Both the position numbers and the translations under genes were made by a program. Under the pieces are notes generated by a model. The model was not told where the DNA came from. It saw only the letters and a list, made by a program, of their open reading frames with translations, and made no database searches. From Anniella stebbinsi (taxonomy: Eukaryota; Chordata; Lepidosauria; Squamata; Anniellidae), in assembly GCA_029215795.1 (NCBI GenBank), contig JARDYH010000003.1:95760609-95824608 (forward strand): a stretch of 64,000 nt of DNA, in the 5' to 3' direction. This document shows positions 35,630-46,963 of the stretch, piece after piece (within the stretch, counting starts at the first letter, position 1; each line of letters begins with the position of its first letter).

Positions 35630-35860
35630 GGGCCCTCACCCATGTGATCACCCACCAGACTGTCATGAGTGGCAAATGAAAAGGGCTTCTCTTTCTCAAC
35701 TTTAAGTGTGGGCAGGCTGATCTGGGTGCAGGTGGTCCTTCAAGTAACTTGGTCTCAAACTGTTTAAGGCTTTAAAAGTCAAAACCAACACTTTGAATTA
35801 GTCTTGGAAACATGCCAGTAACCAGTGCACTAGAACCCTTCTCCCTAACATAGGGGAGCA
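35630..35860 (-). mobile_element. L2-type LINE fragment, antisense
   Basis: 'aaggctttaaaagtcaaaac caacactttgaat' (spaced here) parallels 'ggttaaaaccagcaccttga' in the L2 copies. Degraded. Confidence 0.5.
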
Positions 35861-35865
35861 TATGC

Positions 35866-36186
35866 TAGGCTGACTATATGAAAAGGAGAACAGGGCTCAT
35901 GTAACTTTAACAGTTGTAGAGAAAAGGGAATTTCAGCCAGTGTCATTCGTATGCAATTAGTTCCTGGTGAAATTCCCTCTTCATCACAACAGTTAAAATT
36001 GCAGGGGCCCTGCCTTCTTTTGTATCTGGTCACTCTAGTATAGTGCCTGCAACTTTAACTGTTGCGATGAAGAGGGAATTTCACCAGGGACTAATTGCAT
36101 ACAAATGACACTGGCTGAAATTCCTTTTTTCTCTACAACTGTTAAAGTTACATGAGCCCTGTCCTCCTTTTCATATGGTCAGCCTA
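35866..36186. mobile_element. Palindromic hAT-type MITE (TAGGCTGAC ends), 321 bp
   Basis: Exact 8-bp duplication GCATATGC (35858-35865, 36187-36194). Same nested palindrome as 12447-12765. Lies about 30 bp from the 3' end of the Ngaro element but is not interrupted by it. Confidence 0.87.
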
Positions 36187-36647
36187 GCATATGCAATTAT
36201 GTGATTTCCTTGCGTTGTGTAGGGTGCAAATAAAGAGTCGAGACAAGGAAATTGGGTTAAAAATGGGCCACTTTTATTCAAGATCTGCAAAAGGGGTAAA
36301 ACCTAAACGGGCATCCCTTACTTGGCCTCATCAGGCCAAATCTTAGGATTGGGTGAACCCTTCCCAGACCTCTAGGTGGCGGCCATCGTTCGCCACCCAG
36401 AGATCTTCCCCCATGTGGGGTTGGGAGGCCTTCCGTTGTCACCACGCCTGTGCCGCAGGGCTCCGAGCGCGTGAGTAGAGTTGGCCTCAAAGGTAAACCT
36501 TATTCCCATGATCTGGTGCCACAGGACTCCCAGATGTGGGCTTCAGATATTACCCTTCACCTGAACGGTTCCTGAGAATGTTCGCCGATTGGAAAAGCCC
36601 CTAAGGATGCCCGCACCTACCGCCACGGGGACTGACAAGCCACTTGA

Positions 36648-37260
36648 TTAGTCACCCCCCCATCTGGCCTCTATCGCTGCCTGTAAGCCCTTCTGCAGAT
36701 CTGTCAAAAATATATCATTACCACAATCCGACAGATGTACCCCATCCGGTCGGTAGAGCTCCCTCCTAGCTCGCACGATGTCAGTATGTTGTATACTGAC
36801 ATCCCCATATTTGGATAACTCCTTGAAGATTTCAGAGTTCACTTTTCTACGAGCACGCTCCAGTGCCAGAGGGTCGCTACCCTCTCTCCAGGCTAGCCTG
36901 GGCAACAAGCAGGACCACATGATGAGCATGCTGGGCCAGCGCTGCCTGATGATATCAATGTCGGCCATAGCTTGCAGGATTAGGGCCTTGCCTCTAAGCA
37001 AGCCCAAATCATTAGGTGTATCATAAGGATTTGTGGGGGGGGAACGACTCGCACGCTGGTGAAATAACGTGGGGAGAAGACGCTCCCACCGCATGCCGCG
37101 TCTGCCCAGCCAAAGAATGGAGGCGCGGTGACTGAGTCCCAGCTGAGATCCAAAGCTAGAGCATGACGCTCGCCGGCCGGCCCAGAAAACTATGCTGTGT
37201 CCGCATATGATCACGCTCACAGGGGTCTGCCTTCTCCAGGAATCTATAATCAAACATGGG
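36648..37260 (-). CDS. Ngaro SGNH-hydrolase-like ORF
   Basis: The frame is open from 37439, but the part before about 37260 is the recombinase read out of frame. The hydrolase part begins near PVSVIICGHSIVFWAGRR (GHS, block I nucleophile position) and ends with RRELYRPDGVHLSDCGNDIF (DxxH, block V) shortly before TAA. The block III region reads YDTPNDLGLLRGKALI, where a GND is usual, so oxyanion-hole function is doubtful. Such an ORF is known in vertebrate Ngaro elements; its role in transposition is not established. It is the only Ngaro frame here without a stop. No ATG that clearly starts it. Confidence 0.72.
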
Positions 37261-37284
37261 AATGTCAGGACAAGGACAAACTGA

Positions 37285-38240
37285 CTACTCCTTAGGTAAC
37301 CTCCTAACGTATGACTTAAACGCGGATGACTGCCATCTCCCCACTGCTTGAATCTGCATGGGGGAGAAACCCGCACTGGCTGCCATGGAAGCGGCACCAA
37401 TTCGAAACCAATGTGTCCCAAACTGCTCTGCCGGGACACCCAACTGCCCCAAGGCTCGTTTGTTACCGCCCAGAACTGGTATTAGGTCAATGGTGACCCG
37501 TCCAAGTGTCGAAATAAGGTTCCAGCTTCATTTCCCCTTTGCTCAATAAACGTCCGCAATGCTTGCACCACACATAACTCCTCGATTGGTGCGGGAAAAA
37601 TATTCATATTAACACCTTTTCCCCTTTGGTCAGTTTTAGACTGCCATAACCTAATGGTGACCCCGGTATTTGAAATACTGATATCCCTATACTGCAGTGC
37701 TCTGTCTGTTTTATCGTTTTTGGATGCTGCCAATACTTCCGAAATCTGAAAGGCTCCAAAGAATGCTGTCAGGGCAGCCGCGTGAAAAAGGAGAGCCTCA
37801 TAGGATGATGCACATAACCTAAACCAAGATCTTCTCAATCCTACTAGAATGTCAGGAGAAATGGGAACCCTAGCATCCGGTGTCTTCGGCAGCATTCTCG
37901 ACCAGCCTTTGATGGTACGCTTCACTCTCTCGTCTGTGGTGGAATCCACAACACCGCGGATTTTAGCCAGAAATGACAAAGCGGCCACTTTCCCACCTAT
38001 GGTATGGGCAGCCAACCCTGACCTATGCAACCCTGCGCAAAATTGCAAGACGTGGTCGACCGGAATTGGCCAAAGATCCAGTAAATCATGTGTGGAACGA
38101 AATTCCCGAAACTGCCTACCTGTGTTGTTATAGGCTGTCCTTGTGCTAGGCGCCACGGACTGCCACATGGCCTGCTCTATGTCATCCTGCCAATTTTCCA
38201 CAGCATTGAAGGCATCGCTTCCGGCAGTGGTCGAGCCCAA
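37285..38240 (-). pseudogene. Ngaro tyrosine recombinase, broken
   Basis: The frame overlaps the RNase H end by 64 bp in another frame. The N-terminal SAM-like part is WQSVAPSTRTAYNNTGRQF. The first catalytic position reads FFGAFQISEVL, where the family normally has Arg (GAFRIS). After LFRHLDGSPLT there is a TAA (37482-37484), then a one-base shift of frame near 37455. The C-terminal catalytic part follows in a second frame: THWFRIGAASMAASAG (His-x-x-Arg) and GRWQSSAFKSYVRR (catalytic Tyr), ending at TAG 37285-37287. Confidence 0.85.
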
Positions 38241-40078
38241 GGAGCCAGTTCTCTGAACCTCTGGACCTGATGACGCGATAAAGGGTCGGCAATGTCGTTC
38301 TTAATTCCAGGCACGTGTCGTGCCTTGAACCAAATGTTGTGGGTCAAACACTGTAACGTGAATGCCCTGACAAGCCCCATCACCCTTGAGCTATGGGAGG
38401 ACAGTGTGTTAATCACATGCACGGTGGCTTGGTTGTCGCACCAGAAATGGACTACTGAATTTGCCATTTCCGCCGCCCAAACGTGAGTTGCCACCAAAAT
38501 AGGGAAAAATTCCAGAAACGTCAGATCCTTGCAAGTGCCATTCTGTAACCATTCTGGAGGCCACCGCTCAGAACACCAGCGATCGTGCCAGATTACTCCA
38601 AAACCTAGAGCCCCGGAAGCATCCGAATGGACCTGCATTTCCGCTTCAAGCAGTAGGTCCTGTCACCAAAAAGACACACCATTATAGCCACGAAGAAAAA
38701 TTACCCACATGTGCAGGTCTTGCAGCATCTGGTACGACACTCGCACCCTATGATGCGGTGAACGAAGTCCCTGCATAGCCGTGCACAAGCATTGGATGAA
38801 AGCTCGCCCCAGCGCAATAACACGACAGGCAAAATTTAAATGGCCCACTAACTCCTGTAGCTGGTGTAGCGTCGCTTTACACGCGCCAGTTAGAACTTGG
38901 ATTTTACTGAGCAGTGTCTGCAACTTATCCTGCGGCAGTCTACAGCATTACACTACGGAATCCAGCTCGATTCCAAGATAATGGATAATAGTCGCAGGAC
39001 CTTCTGTCTTTTCATGCGCAAGCGGGACCCCTAAGTCATTGGCCAATCCCTGAAACTGCTGGATCAGGAAGCGGCATTGGTTAGAGCCCGCCAGACCAAT
39101 GAGGAAAAAATCATCCAAGTAGTGAGTCACGTTGTTGAGTCCGGTTCTGTCCCGTAGAGCCGAGTCCAAGAATGAACTGAACCTCTCGAACATTGCACAT
39201 GAGACAGAGCATCCCATGGGTAGTGCCCTATCAATGTAAAATTTTTCCCGAAAACAAAACCCTAACAAATTGAAATCCCATGGGTTGATGGGCAAAATGC
39301 GAAACGCAGATTTTATGTCGCACTTGCCCATCAGAGCCCCCTTTCCGTTACTACGCACTAAGTCCACTGCTGAGTTGAATGAGGTGTATTGCAACGAGCA
39401 CAGATGCTCAGGAATCGCGTCATTCACCAAAGCTCCCTTCGGGAATGACAGGTTATGGATTAACCTGTATTCCCCAGGTGCCTCCTTTGGTACTATGCCC
39501 AAAGGAGACACCCAAAGGTTAGAAATAGGGGGTTCGTCAAAGGGGCCTAATACCCTCCCTGCATTGACGTCTTTATCAATTTTTTCCTGCACCACGGATT
39601 CCATTGTGTAAATGGATTTCTGATTCTTTGCTATGGAACCAAATCTCGGACCCTGATACGGAATCGGGAAACCGGTTGTGAAACCGAGATCCAAATACTC
39701 AGCGTCTTCCCTCAGGGCATAATGCGCCAATAATTGTCTAAGGGTTTCAATTTTGACTGGGCTGGGGCCCTTTTGGAGGCGGCTGTTGTCCCCCAGCACC
39801 TCCCGGCTTTTTATCATTGGCACCCCCTTGAAAACTGCCCCTGCCCCTTTTATTAGATGGCAGTTGTGTGCGGGGTGGAGGCCCCCGCAGACAAGGCATT
39901 CATGTCGGTATCTGCAAGGAGACCTGGTACAGAAGCCGCAAGAGCTAAATTCCCAACAGGGCGAGCGGGGTTGAACCCCTCGCCCTGCCGACCCGCTGGA
40001 AGCGGCAACGGGCTGAGGCTTCTCCAGTAGGTGACCGCTATCTGCCCGATCCCCGACACCCAGTTTGGCTGGGGTCAT
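38177..40078 (-). pseudogene. Ngaro Cys-rich motif, reverse transcriptase and RNase H, two in-frame stops
   Basis: Directly in frame with gag, after TGA and three codons. A cysteine/histidine-rich motif (CGFCTRSPCRYRHECLVCGG) comes first. The RT has CDIKSAFRILP (first catalytic Asp), RALPMGCSVSCAMFERF and THYLDDFFLIG (YLDD box). The frame is cut by TAA at 38948-38950 and TGA at 38663-38665, then continues in the same frame into RNase H (VHSDASGALGFGVIW, LEFFPILVATHVWA, WCDNQATVHVIN, RHVPGIKNDIADPLSR). All visible catalytic residues are kept. The TGA may come from a CpG change in CGA. Confidence 0.88.
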
Positions 40079-40087
40079 AAACTGTAG

Positions 40088-41428
40088 TCAAAGATCGTTG
40101 TCCTTGGCGTCCCACTGTAAACTACGGTCATACGCGGCCCTTCTATGGAAAGACTCATCATAGTCCAACCAGGCCCCGCCCTCATACTCGCAGAATGCCC
40201 GATATACAATATCGAGGTACTTCGTGAGTATGTAGCCTTTCACAGGGAAGCGTTGTTGATCAACGCCCATGTATATTAGGAAACCTGGCAACCAATTCAC
40301 CCAGGTTCTGGCTACACACTTTTTTCGAAGCTTCTCAGCTTCCCTTTCCGCAGTTTTGTCTTTATCCGTGTTTTTGGATTCCCTGAACAACAATGAAAAC
40401 ACGTTGATAAAGTCCCCTTTCAAAATCTTCTCCCTAGTGGCCGGCAGGAGATGATATCCCAGGGGGGCTGCCGTGCTGCCTGTGGGAATAGCATCGCGTT
40501 CTGCCCCAGCCAAAGGATCCCTGTTCGTCAGAGCAGATGGTGGCGAGGAACCGGCCGGACCCTGCCAAGCTTCTGCACATGCTGCAATAACAGCTGGCAC
40601 ATGTGTGGCAGGAGCCTCTCCAGCTGATGAACCGGCCACCGTGGCGGTTGAATTTGGCTGTGTCAGCATGGGTGATCCGAATGCGCCACCCCCTGCTCCA
40701 TTAGCATCCCGCCTTGAATAATTGCTGGGTACCTCCAAGACTCCCTGTGGAGTCGCCGTGTGTGAAGGCAACTCCCGGTTACCCAGAGCATTATCGCCTG
40801 GCCCCGATCCATCCACCCCCAAAGCCGGAGGTAGTGGAGCGGTTGCTTGTGGTGTGCCCGGCAATCAACTCCCCCCATGTGATGTAGGCCAAGAGAACCC
40901 GGGCAGCCATGGATACCAACCCCAAGGCGGGAAGGGGCCCATAGACTGCGCGGGTGCAGGTGTGGTGTTAGCCAGCTGCTCACCTTGCCCCTGAACTGGA
41001 GGCCGCGGAACTGTCGCTGGAGTAGGCACACATGGTCGTGCCTGAAGTCCCGGCGAGGCCTGAATATCCAGAAGTATCTCCGAGGAGGGGACCTCCCTCG
41101 CATAAAGCTGGTTCCGCTCCATCGACTGGCTGGAAGAAACTTCAATAGTGTCGAGCCTATGGACAATGGATGACAGCATAGTGTCCAACTTTTGTTTTCT
41201 GGTCTGCCGTTGCGTTGTGACCAAGGAAACCGTCTGAGCCATGGCCGATACGCCTGGGGGAATGCCCCTTCCTTCCTCCAACGTTTGCAGTCTAGCCAAA
41301 AGTACCGCCAGGTCGGGGTGGATCTCATTGTCAGAGGATGAGTCGCTCCGTACACTGGGCCTCTTTGCTGGTGGCCTCGTGGCCTTGCCTTTCCCCTTTT
41401 TTCCCCCTAGACCCTTCGTTGGTGCCAT
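40088..41428 (-). pseudogene. Ngaro gag-like ORF, interrupted by one TGA
   Basis: The frame starts MAPTKGLGGKKGKGKATRPP, a lysine-rich N-terminus, then a proline-rich middle. After a single in-frame TGA (40865-40867) it continues without another stop to TGA at 40088-40090. The C-terminal part (EKILKGDFINVFSLLF, TWVNWLPGFLIYMGV, AFCEYEGGAWLDYDESFHRR) looks like the conserved gag core of DIRS/Ngaro elements. It lies in the same frame as the following RT ORF. Confidence 0.75.
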
Positions 41429-41473
41429 CGTAACTAGCCCCGTATACTGCAGAAAGTTCGCGGTTATTCTGTA

Positions 41474-41545
41474 TTTTATTTTATTTGTTTGTTTATTTAT
41501 TTTATTATTATTATTATTATTTATCTATTATTATTATTTTATAAA
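41474..41545. repeat. (ATT)n-rich simple repeat inside Ngaro 5' region
   Basis: T-rich ATTT and ATT units upstream of the gag start. Confidence 0.85.
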
Positions 41546-41829
41546 CTGGGTAGCGTCGCCCCCCGGTGCCTAAAAAAGGGAACTCCACCCCAGTCACTGC
41601 GAGAGCTGCCAGACGCTTAGTCAAGCCAAAGAGGATCCTCCTCTCCCCTGACTAGGCAGGGAGTGAGCTCGTAACGAGCACCCCAGGCCTCCACCACCGC
41701 TAATAAGTGAGGGGGGGGTTGATTAAGGCCAACTGAACTGTATAACCTGGGTGCCCAAACACCTTTTTATTTTTATTTTGGTACGAAACGGGCCACCCAA
41801 GGTTAGAATCCGCCAGGGGGCTGCAAGAG

Positions 41830-42560
41830 CTCTCAGTGTCAGCGCGGGAAGCTCAAGGCGCCAAAACCCCGCAGTGATCCCCCTAGAGGTGCAACTGCGC
41901 CGCCCTGCTCCCGGTGACGCACGATCCCCGCCAGGCCTGCCAAACGTGCGCCTGCCCACAGCCCGGAAGAACCAGCCGGTCTCTCGCTGGGCCGGGGGAA
42001 ATTGACACCAGCTGTCAGTAGCTCATTGTAGCCGTCGCCGCCCACTCCCAGGAGCCGCGCGCTATTCAGCCACTACCCAACGAGGTACTCAACGAGCGCC
42101 GCAGACTCCCTGGCGAAACAAGTGCTCCCGCTGCCAGGCGGCCAGCTCCAAAGGAGCCGCACGCCTGGGCCTTTCCTCAGAGAGGGGAAGGGGGGGTTGG
42201 CCAGCCGGCCCACCCCTCAAACCTGGGGGCCTAATGCCCAGGATGAGGCCCGACGCGATTGTCATGCGCGCAGTCCCGTGCCTGGGATCCGCTCTTCGCC
42301 ACTCTGCCGCCAGCAAGGTAAGGCTCCCGCCGTCGCGCGCTCCGCCTTGCCGCCTCGCATAGCCTGAGGGCCTTCAAGGCTCCGACGTCCCTTCAGCCGC
42401 ACGCTTCTCCCCGCTGCCGATGGAGCTGAGAGCCGCGCGGAGACGAAGAGGCCGGGCGGGCTCGCTAGGCAGCTATTTAAGCCCCACGAGCCTGCTCCGC
42501 CCTGTGGCACCACCCCAGTTGCTCCAATCAGGAGCCACAACCACGACTCCTGCACCCCCA
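41830..42560 (-). promoter_or_regulatory. CpG-rich 5' region of the Ngaro element, possible promoter
   Basis: About 700 bp dense in CpG and GC, unlike the AT-rich intron around it. On the minus strand a TTAAATAG (42473-42480) lies near the outer end as a possible TATA-like box. Position at the 5' end of an element without LTRs suggests its promoter. No coding frame in it resembles a known protein. Confidence 0.45.
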
Positions 42561-43493
42561 CCCGCAAATGTCATCTCCCGCCCGAATGGGCTGGGGATTC
42601 CCATTTCCTATAATTTGAAGTAGTATATCCCAGAAATAGTGTTTCTGTGGGTTGCATGTGTTGAGTTGTGTATGTCCATCAGGCATAATCAGTGACCATA
42701 CACTTCATGGATTTCAAAATTCTATGCTTCCTTGCTTACCTGTCTGCTATATTTAACAAGGATAATGTGTGTGTGCGTGTGTGTGCAGGTCACTGTGAAA
42801 TGTGTTTGCGCATGCGCGCACGCATAGTTTTTTCTACGCTTGCCAGCATCTTACACTCTAAGATCACACACAAACATTAACTACTCTGTATTGCTGGCAC
42901 TAGCTCCCCCATTAAGAACAAACATCCTGTCAGCTGGAGGGTAAGGCAGCAATAGTGAGGTGCTGCCAAGCTGGACAAGCCCAGTTCGAGACAGTCTAAG
43001 TCATTCCAGGCTCAGAGCCAGAGAACGGCTTTGTACTGAAGTTGACGCACTTTGTCACCAGTATCCAGAATAAGACTGTGTGCCAAGTTTCACAGCTAAG
43101 ACGTGTCGGAATACCATCATACCAATGCTCCGTGGAGGGAAGGGGAGAACCCAAATAAAATTGGCAGAGGATTTCAATCTTGGCTATGTCATAACAAGTT
43201 TTCTACCCACAGGGAAGCTTTCCTATCCCACTTGGCGATCGCTTCACAAATGCAAATTTAATTAGGCTTTATAGCAGCCTGCATCTAAGGGGTCCTGGTA
43301 CCAGAACAGTTTTTATTGGCACTTCCTGTTTCCAGCTGAATGTGACTCTTTGGGTGGCAACCAATGCTATGTGTAAATAGGACTTGTCCCATAAAGATAC
43401 AGAGGGAGGGAGGGGTAGAACACCTCCTGCAACCAGCATTGTGGCCCTCTCACCCCAATGGTGCTTTCATACAGGGGCAGGAATTAGGACTAT

Positions 43494-43848
43494 GGCCTCC
43501 TCCACACGGGGCGTTTAATGAGCCTTGAAGGCTCATTATAAATTTTACCTACACACGAGCGGAGCGCAAAACGGGCGTACAGGCGCGTTATCTCCCCGAT
43601 AATGCGCATTTTCGAACGCGCGTTAAATAGCGACTTTTATTTTGCTCCGGCCGTTAAAGCGCATTTTCGCTGTGTGAACAAGCGATTATGCGCATTAACT
43701 ACCTGGAAAGCGCTTTTTGGGCATCTTTTAATGCGCTTCGCCGCTTCCCGCCGCCTCCCGTGCAGAGGGATTGTGAGTAAATGCGCCTCCGCGATAATGC
43801 GCATAATCGCGGAACCAGGCGCAAAGGCGCATTCTTGTGGAGGGGGCC
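43494..43848. mobile_element. GCGC-rich MITE with GGCCTCCTCCACA ends, 355 bp
   Basis: Ends GGCCTCCTCCACACGG and, reversed, GGCCCCCTCCACAAGAATG. TAT on both sides (43491-43493, 43849-43851) suggests a 3-bp duplication. The interior is dense in 'aatgcgcatt', 'gcgcattttcg' and 'gcgataatgcgcataatcgc' motifs. Many CpGs survive, suggesting recent insertion or low methylation. Confidence 0.68.
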
Positions 43849-43894
43849 TATGTGTGAGTCTATTCTTTCCTTATGAAAGAGTAGCCGAAATAAC

Positions 43895-43995
43895 TAACAG
43901 GCTTATAGCACCTTAACAACCAACAGTTTTATTGCAGCACAAACTTTTTTGAACTGGAGATTAGAGGATTATGTATCAGATGAAGCAGTGTCTAG
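43895..43995. repeat. Dispersed repeat, 'caccttaacaaccaacag' type
   Basis: 'tatagcaccttaacaaccaa cagttttattgcagcac' (spaced) then 'gatgaagcagtgtct' matches the repeat at 47515-47583 ('tttattatggcgtaagtttt', 'agagtccacttcatca'). A common reptile interspersed repeat of uncertain class. Confidence 0.55.
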
Positions 43996-44089
43996 CTCTT
44001 CAAGAGTATTTGGTGTTGCTATGTACAAAAATGGATTTCCATCTGGATGACGATGATGATATCCCACCTTCTCCTTCAAGGGCCCCAAA

Positions 44090-44280
44090 GGAGTGTAAAT
44101 GATCTTCCTCCTGATCTCCATTTTATCCTCACAACAGTCCTATGAAGTATGTTAGGCTGAGTGTCAGTAACAGCCTGAAAGTCACCCAGTGACCTTCATG
44201 GTTCAGTGGGAACATGAACCGAGTTCTTCCCAGTCCCAATGCAACACTGTAGCTGCTACACCACACTCCACTTGTAGACC
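44090..44280 (-). mobile_element. MIR-like / CORE-type SINE, antisense
   Basis: 'tcctcacaacagtcctatga', 'gttaggctgagtgtcagtaa', 'gtcacccagtgaccttcatg' and 'agctgctacaccacactcc' are the antisense of a MIR-like SINE with CORE and tRNA-derived head. Confidence 0.65.
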
Positions 44281-44460
44281 CCAAGGTGAGAGAGTCAGTC
44301 AGAAGAGGGACATGGGACCTGCTAGGAGAGATTGAGACAGGAGGAATGGGAACTTGTTGGACATAATCATGAGCAAGCAAGGTGGCTAGGAAGAAGTTAA
44401 GCAACAACAAGGTGCAAAGGAAGGGTGGAATCAGTGGGTACAGTGTAGAAGTGGAAGGGG

Positions 44461-44601
44461 GAGCCTATCTACACTACTGCTTTAAAACGGTTTAAAACGG
44501 TTTATAACAGTGGTGATAATTGTTGGGGCCCAGGACACACTCCATATACAGTTTTCAAAACGTTTTCAAAGTGTCGTATCCTGCTTGGTGTAGATCTGGC
44601 C
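44461..44601. mobile_element. GAGCCTATCTACAC / GGCCAGATCTACAC family member
   Basis: The left end 'gagcctatctacactactgc' is as in the 6618 copy; the right end 'tgtagatctggcc' is like the 5914 copy. A chimera or intermediate of the two end types. No flanking duplication seen. Confidence 0.6.
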
Positions 44602-46963
44602 TGAGTAGCCACAAATACAGCAATTGCTAACTTCATCTCTGGAACATGTAACTCGGAGTTTTAGATGGCAATGGGTGGCATTGACTTTAATTTATGCTGT
44701 ATTGTTACTGATTGTTGGGGAAATAACCTTGTTGTCTTGGACTTCATCGTATCGGCCTTCTAGGTAGAGGAATAATGTGCTGCATATGGATCTCTGAGGG
44801 GTAGACATGCCTCTGGCCAGTCCAGAAACCTTGACACTGTTACAGAATAAATGAGCTTTTTCATATATGAAGCCTTTGAGCCTCTCCTGTGTTATGTAAG
44901 TGGACATTTGATTATCATACATGCAGAAAAGAAGTATTTGCAATGGAAACTAGCACTCTGGGAAATCTAGGTATAAAGGGTACATTCCAAAACAACTGAA
45001 ACAAGAGCTGTTTTCACCTCACGTATAACCACCCCCCAACCCAACCACATACCTTATAATGGCAAAGAGTGTGAGCTGTGATTTAGGATGACTACAGTTC
45101 ACATTTCACCTTAAGCTTAAACTCAATAGCCTCAGGGAAGCAATTATTTTATCATACTCAGATTTGCCTCTCTCCCAATATGGGGATAGCAATATAACCT
45201 AACTTAACTTGTTCTCAGAAGTACTTGAGTGAATGTAAGCTGCTTTAAACATTGTAAATGGGAGATCTTGTTATTACTTATAACCATTGACAAAAAACGC
45301 CATTCTAGTTTAACCATCTTTACATTTATGTACGCCTTCCTAGGATCAATTCAATTCTTTATTAACAATCAACAGACCATAAAACCATTAAATTACAAAA
45401 TTGTCAATTCTAACAAATTTACAGAAATATCCTATGAGAAGTTGCCTGTGTACATGTTTTCATTTGTACCTGGATATAATGAGCTGTATCCTATGTTAGT
45501 CTAAATTAAGTCCCATTTATTTGAATGGGTCTACTCTACATAGGACTAACATTGGATACACCCCTATATAATTAAAAATGTAATATCCTGTATTAATGAT
45601 ATTGGTGGCCTGCAATTAGGTAATATGCTCCCTGGCCTTACCTATCCCAAGATCATACCTATCCCCATTCAAACATCCAACATCCATGCATGGAAGTAAT
45701 GTTTGAATAGGGCGTACATTCATAAAAACCAGTGCACATAGGTCCAAAGCCCCTACCCACTGAAAGTGGGATATTCGATTGTGCAGCTCAGCAGTATACA
45801 TGTTGCATTTTAGGAACATATGTGTATTCGAATGTTACGCCTATGCACAGACATCCAGGGAATGTCAGAGGCAGAAAAGAAAGCATTTGGTGAGTGGGTG
45901 ACAGATTTTTTTGCTGCCCAACACATGTAGAGCGAAGATCAGGGAGAAGATCAGGCTGGTATGTAAACAATGGGAACAAGCTAGCAAACATTCATCATGA
46001 CTAAGGCTGAAATGGTGTGCTTACTTGGGAGTAAGCCTCGTTCAACGAATCAGGATTCTAAGTAACCATATATAGAATCTGGCTGATAGCCCCACTGAAG
46101 CAGAATAATGAACTTCAACATTTCATAGGGCCATAATTGCAAGTAACTTTTATAAGATTGTGCCCAGTATGTTTTATTGAATCAGATGGGAAGTGGAGCA
46201 AAAATGTCACTTTGAACTCTTTCCCTTGGTGGAGATGAAATCTTCGCCATCATTTTATTTTATTTATTTATTTTGGTTTAATGTTTTTTTTTATTTGTGT
46301 TTTTCCCCCCACTTGCATAAAATATATCAAGGAACCCAATCTGCTGTTATTGTATACAGCTCCAAAGAGGCTTAAAGGGTCTTTTTTTAAAAAACAAAAC
46401 AACTGTAAAACATAGGAAAGCTATTTTAACCATTGTTGCTGGAATGGAAACTTTCAATGGTAAATAAATATATTATATTGTTGAAGGTTTATTGCTCTGA
46501 ATGGCCCCTCCTAGTGTTTCATTAGCTCTTTTATTCCTATAATCCATAGTTGAAATATGATGCGTTGTAGATTTGAGACAAATTAAAAGAGAGGGTGGGG
46601 ATACATATTTTGCTGTCAATTATATTGGCACTAATCTGGACCAACTCTGTTGACATTAATAGAGCAGCACTATGTAAATCTAAAGTAACTGATGGAAGAA
46701 TTCAGCCTAAGGGGGCAATTCGCATACCACTTAGCACTGCTTGTATTCTCCTGGACTTTGTTGTAGCTACAGAAATGCAAGTGGTCTGTGAATCACTATC
46801 AAAGAATTCCAGAAAGGAGACGAGCTATCAGCCAATTGACTTCTTGTTGGTGGAATTCTGTTCACTTTAGTGGAATTATTGTTGATTTCAGACCTTGGAA
46901 ATGAGAGTGGAATATTGATAACAAACCGAGCACACAGTTCCTGGCCTTTTGAGAAGCCATATC

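Larger units (their letters stand above)
36215..42605 (-). mobile_element. Ngaro-type tyrosine-recombinase retrotransposon, near full length
   Basis: Read on the minus strand: a CpG-rich 5' region, gag-like frame, Cys-rich motif with reverse transcriptase and RNase H, an overlapping tyrosine recombinase, an SGNH-hydrolase frame, then an AATAAA (36273-36278) near the 3' end. This order and the recombinase in place of a DDE integrase define the DIRS superorder. The hydrolase, and the lack of a methyltransferase, point to Ngaro. No LTRs are seen. The split direct repeats expected of Ngaro could not be identified by eye, so the ends are approximate. The whole element is antisense to SEMA3A and carries several stops, so it is not autonomous now. 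Confidence 0.88.

Noticed and set aside
36648..37439. Start of the hydrolase frame at 37439
   Set aside because: The first sixty or so residues are the recombinase C-terminus read in the wrong frame; real similarity begins near 37260.
36648..42605. Endogenous retrovirus
   Set aside because: No LTRs, protease or DDE integrase. A tyrosine recombinase and hydrolase place it with Ngaro/DIRS retrotransposons.
41241..42623. GC-rich open frames as a host first exon or gene
   Set aside because: Multiple overlapping frames on both strands with no motif. The position and composition fit the Ngaro 5' region.
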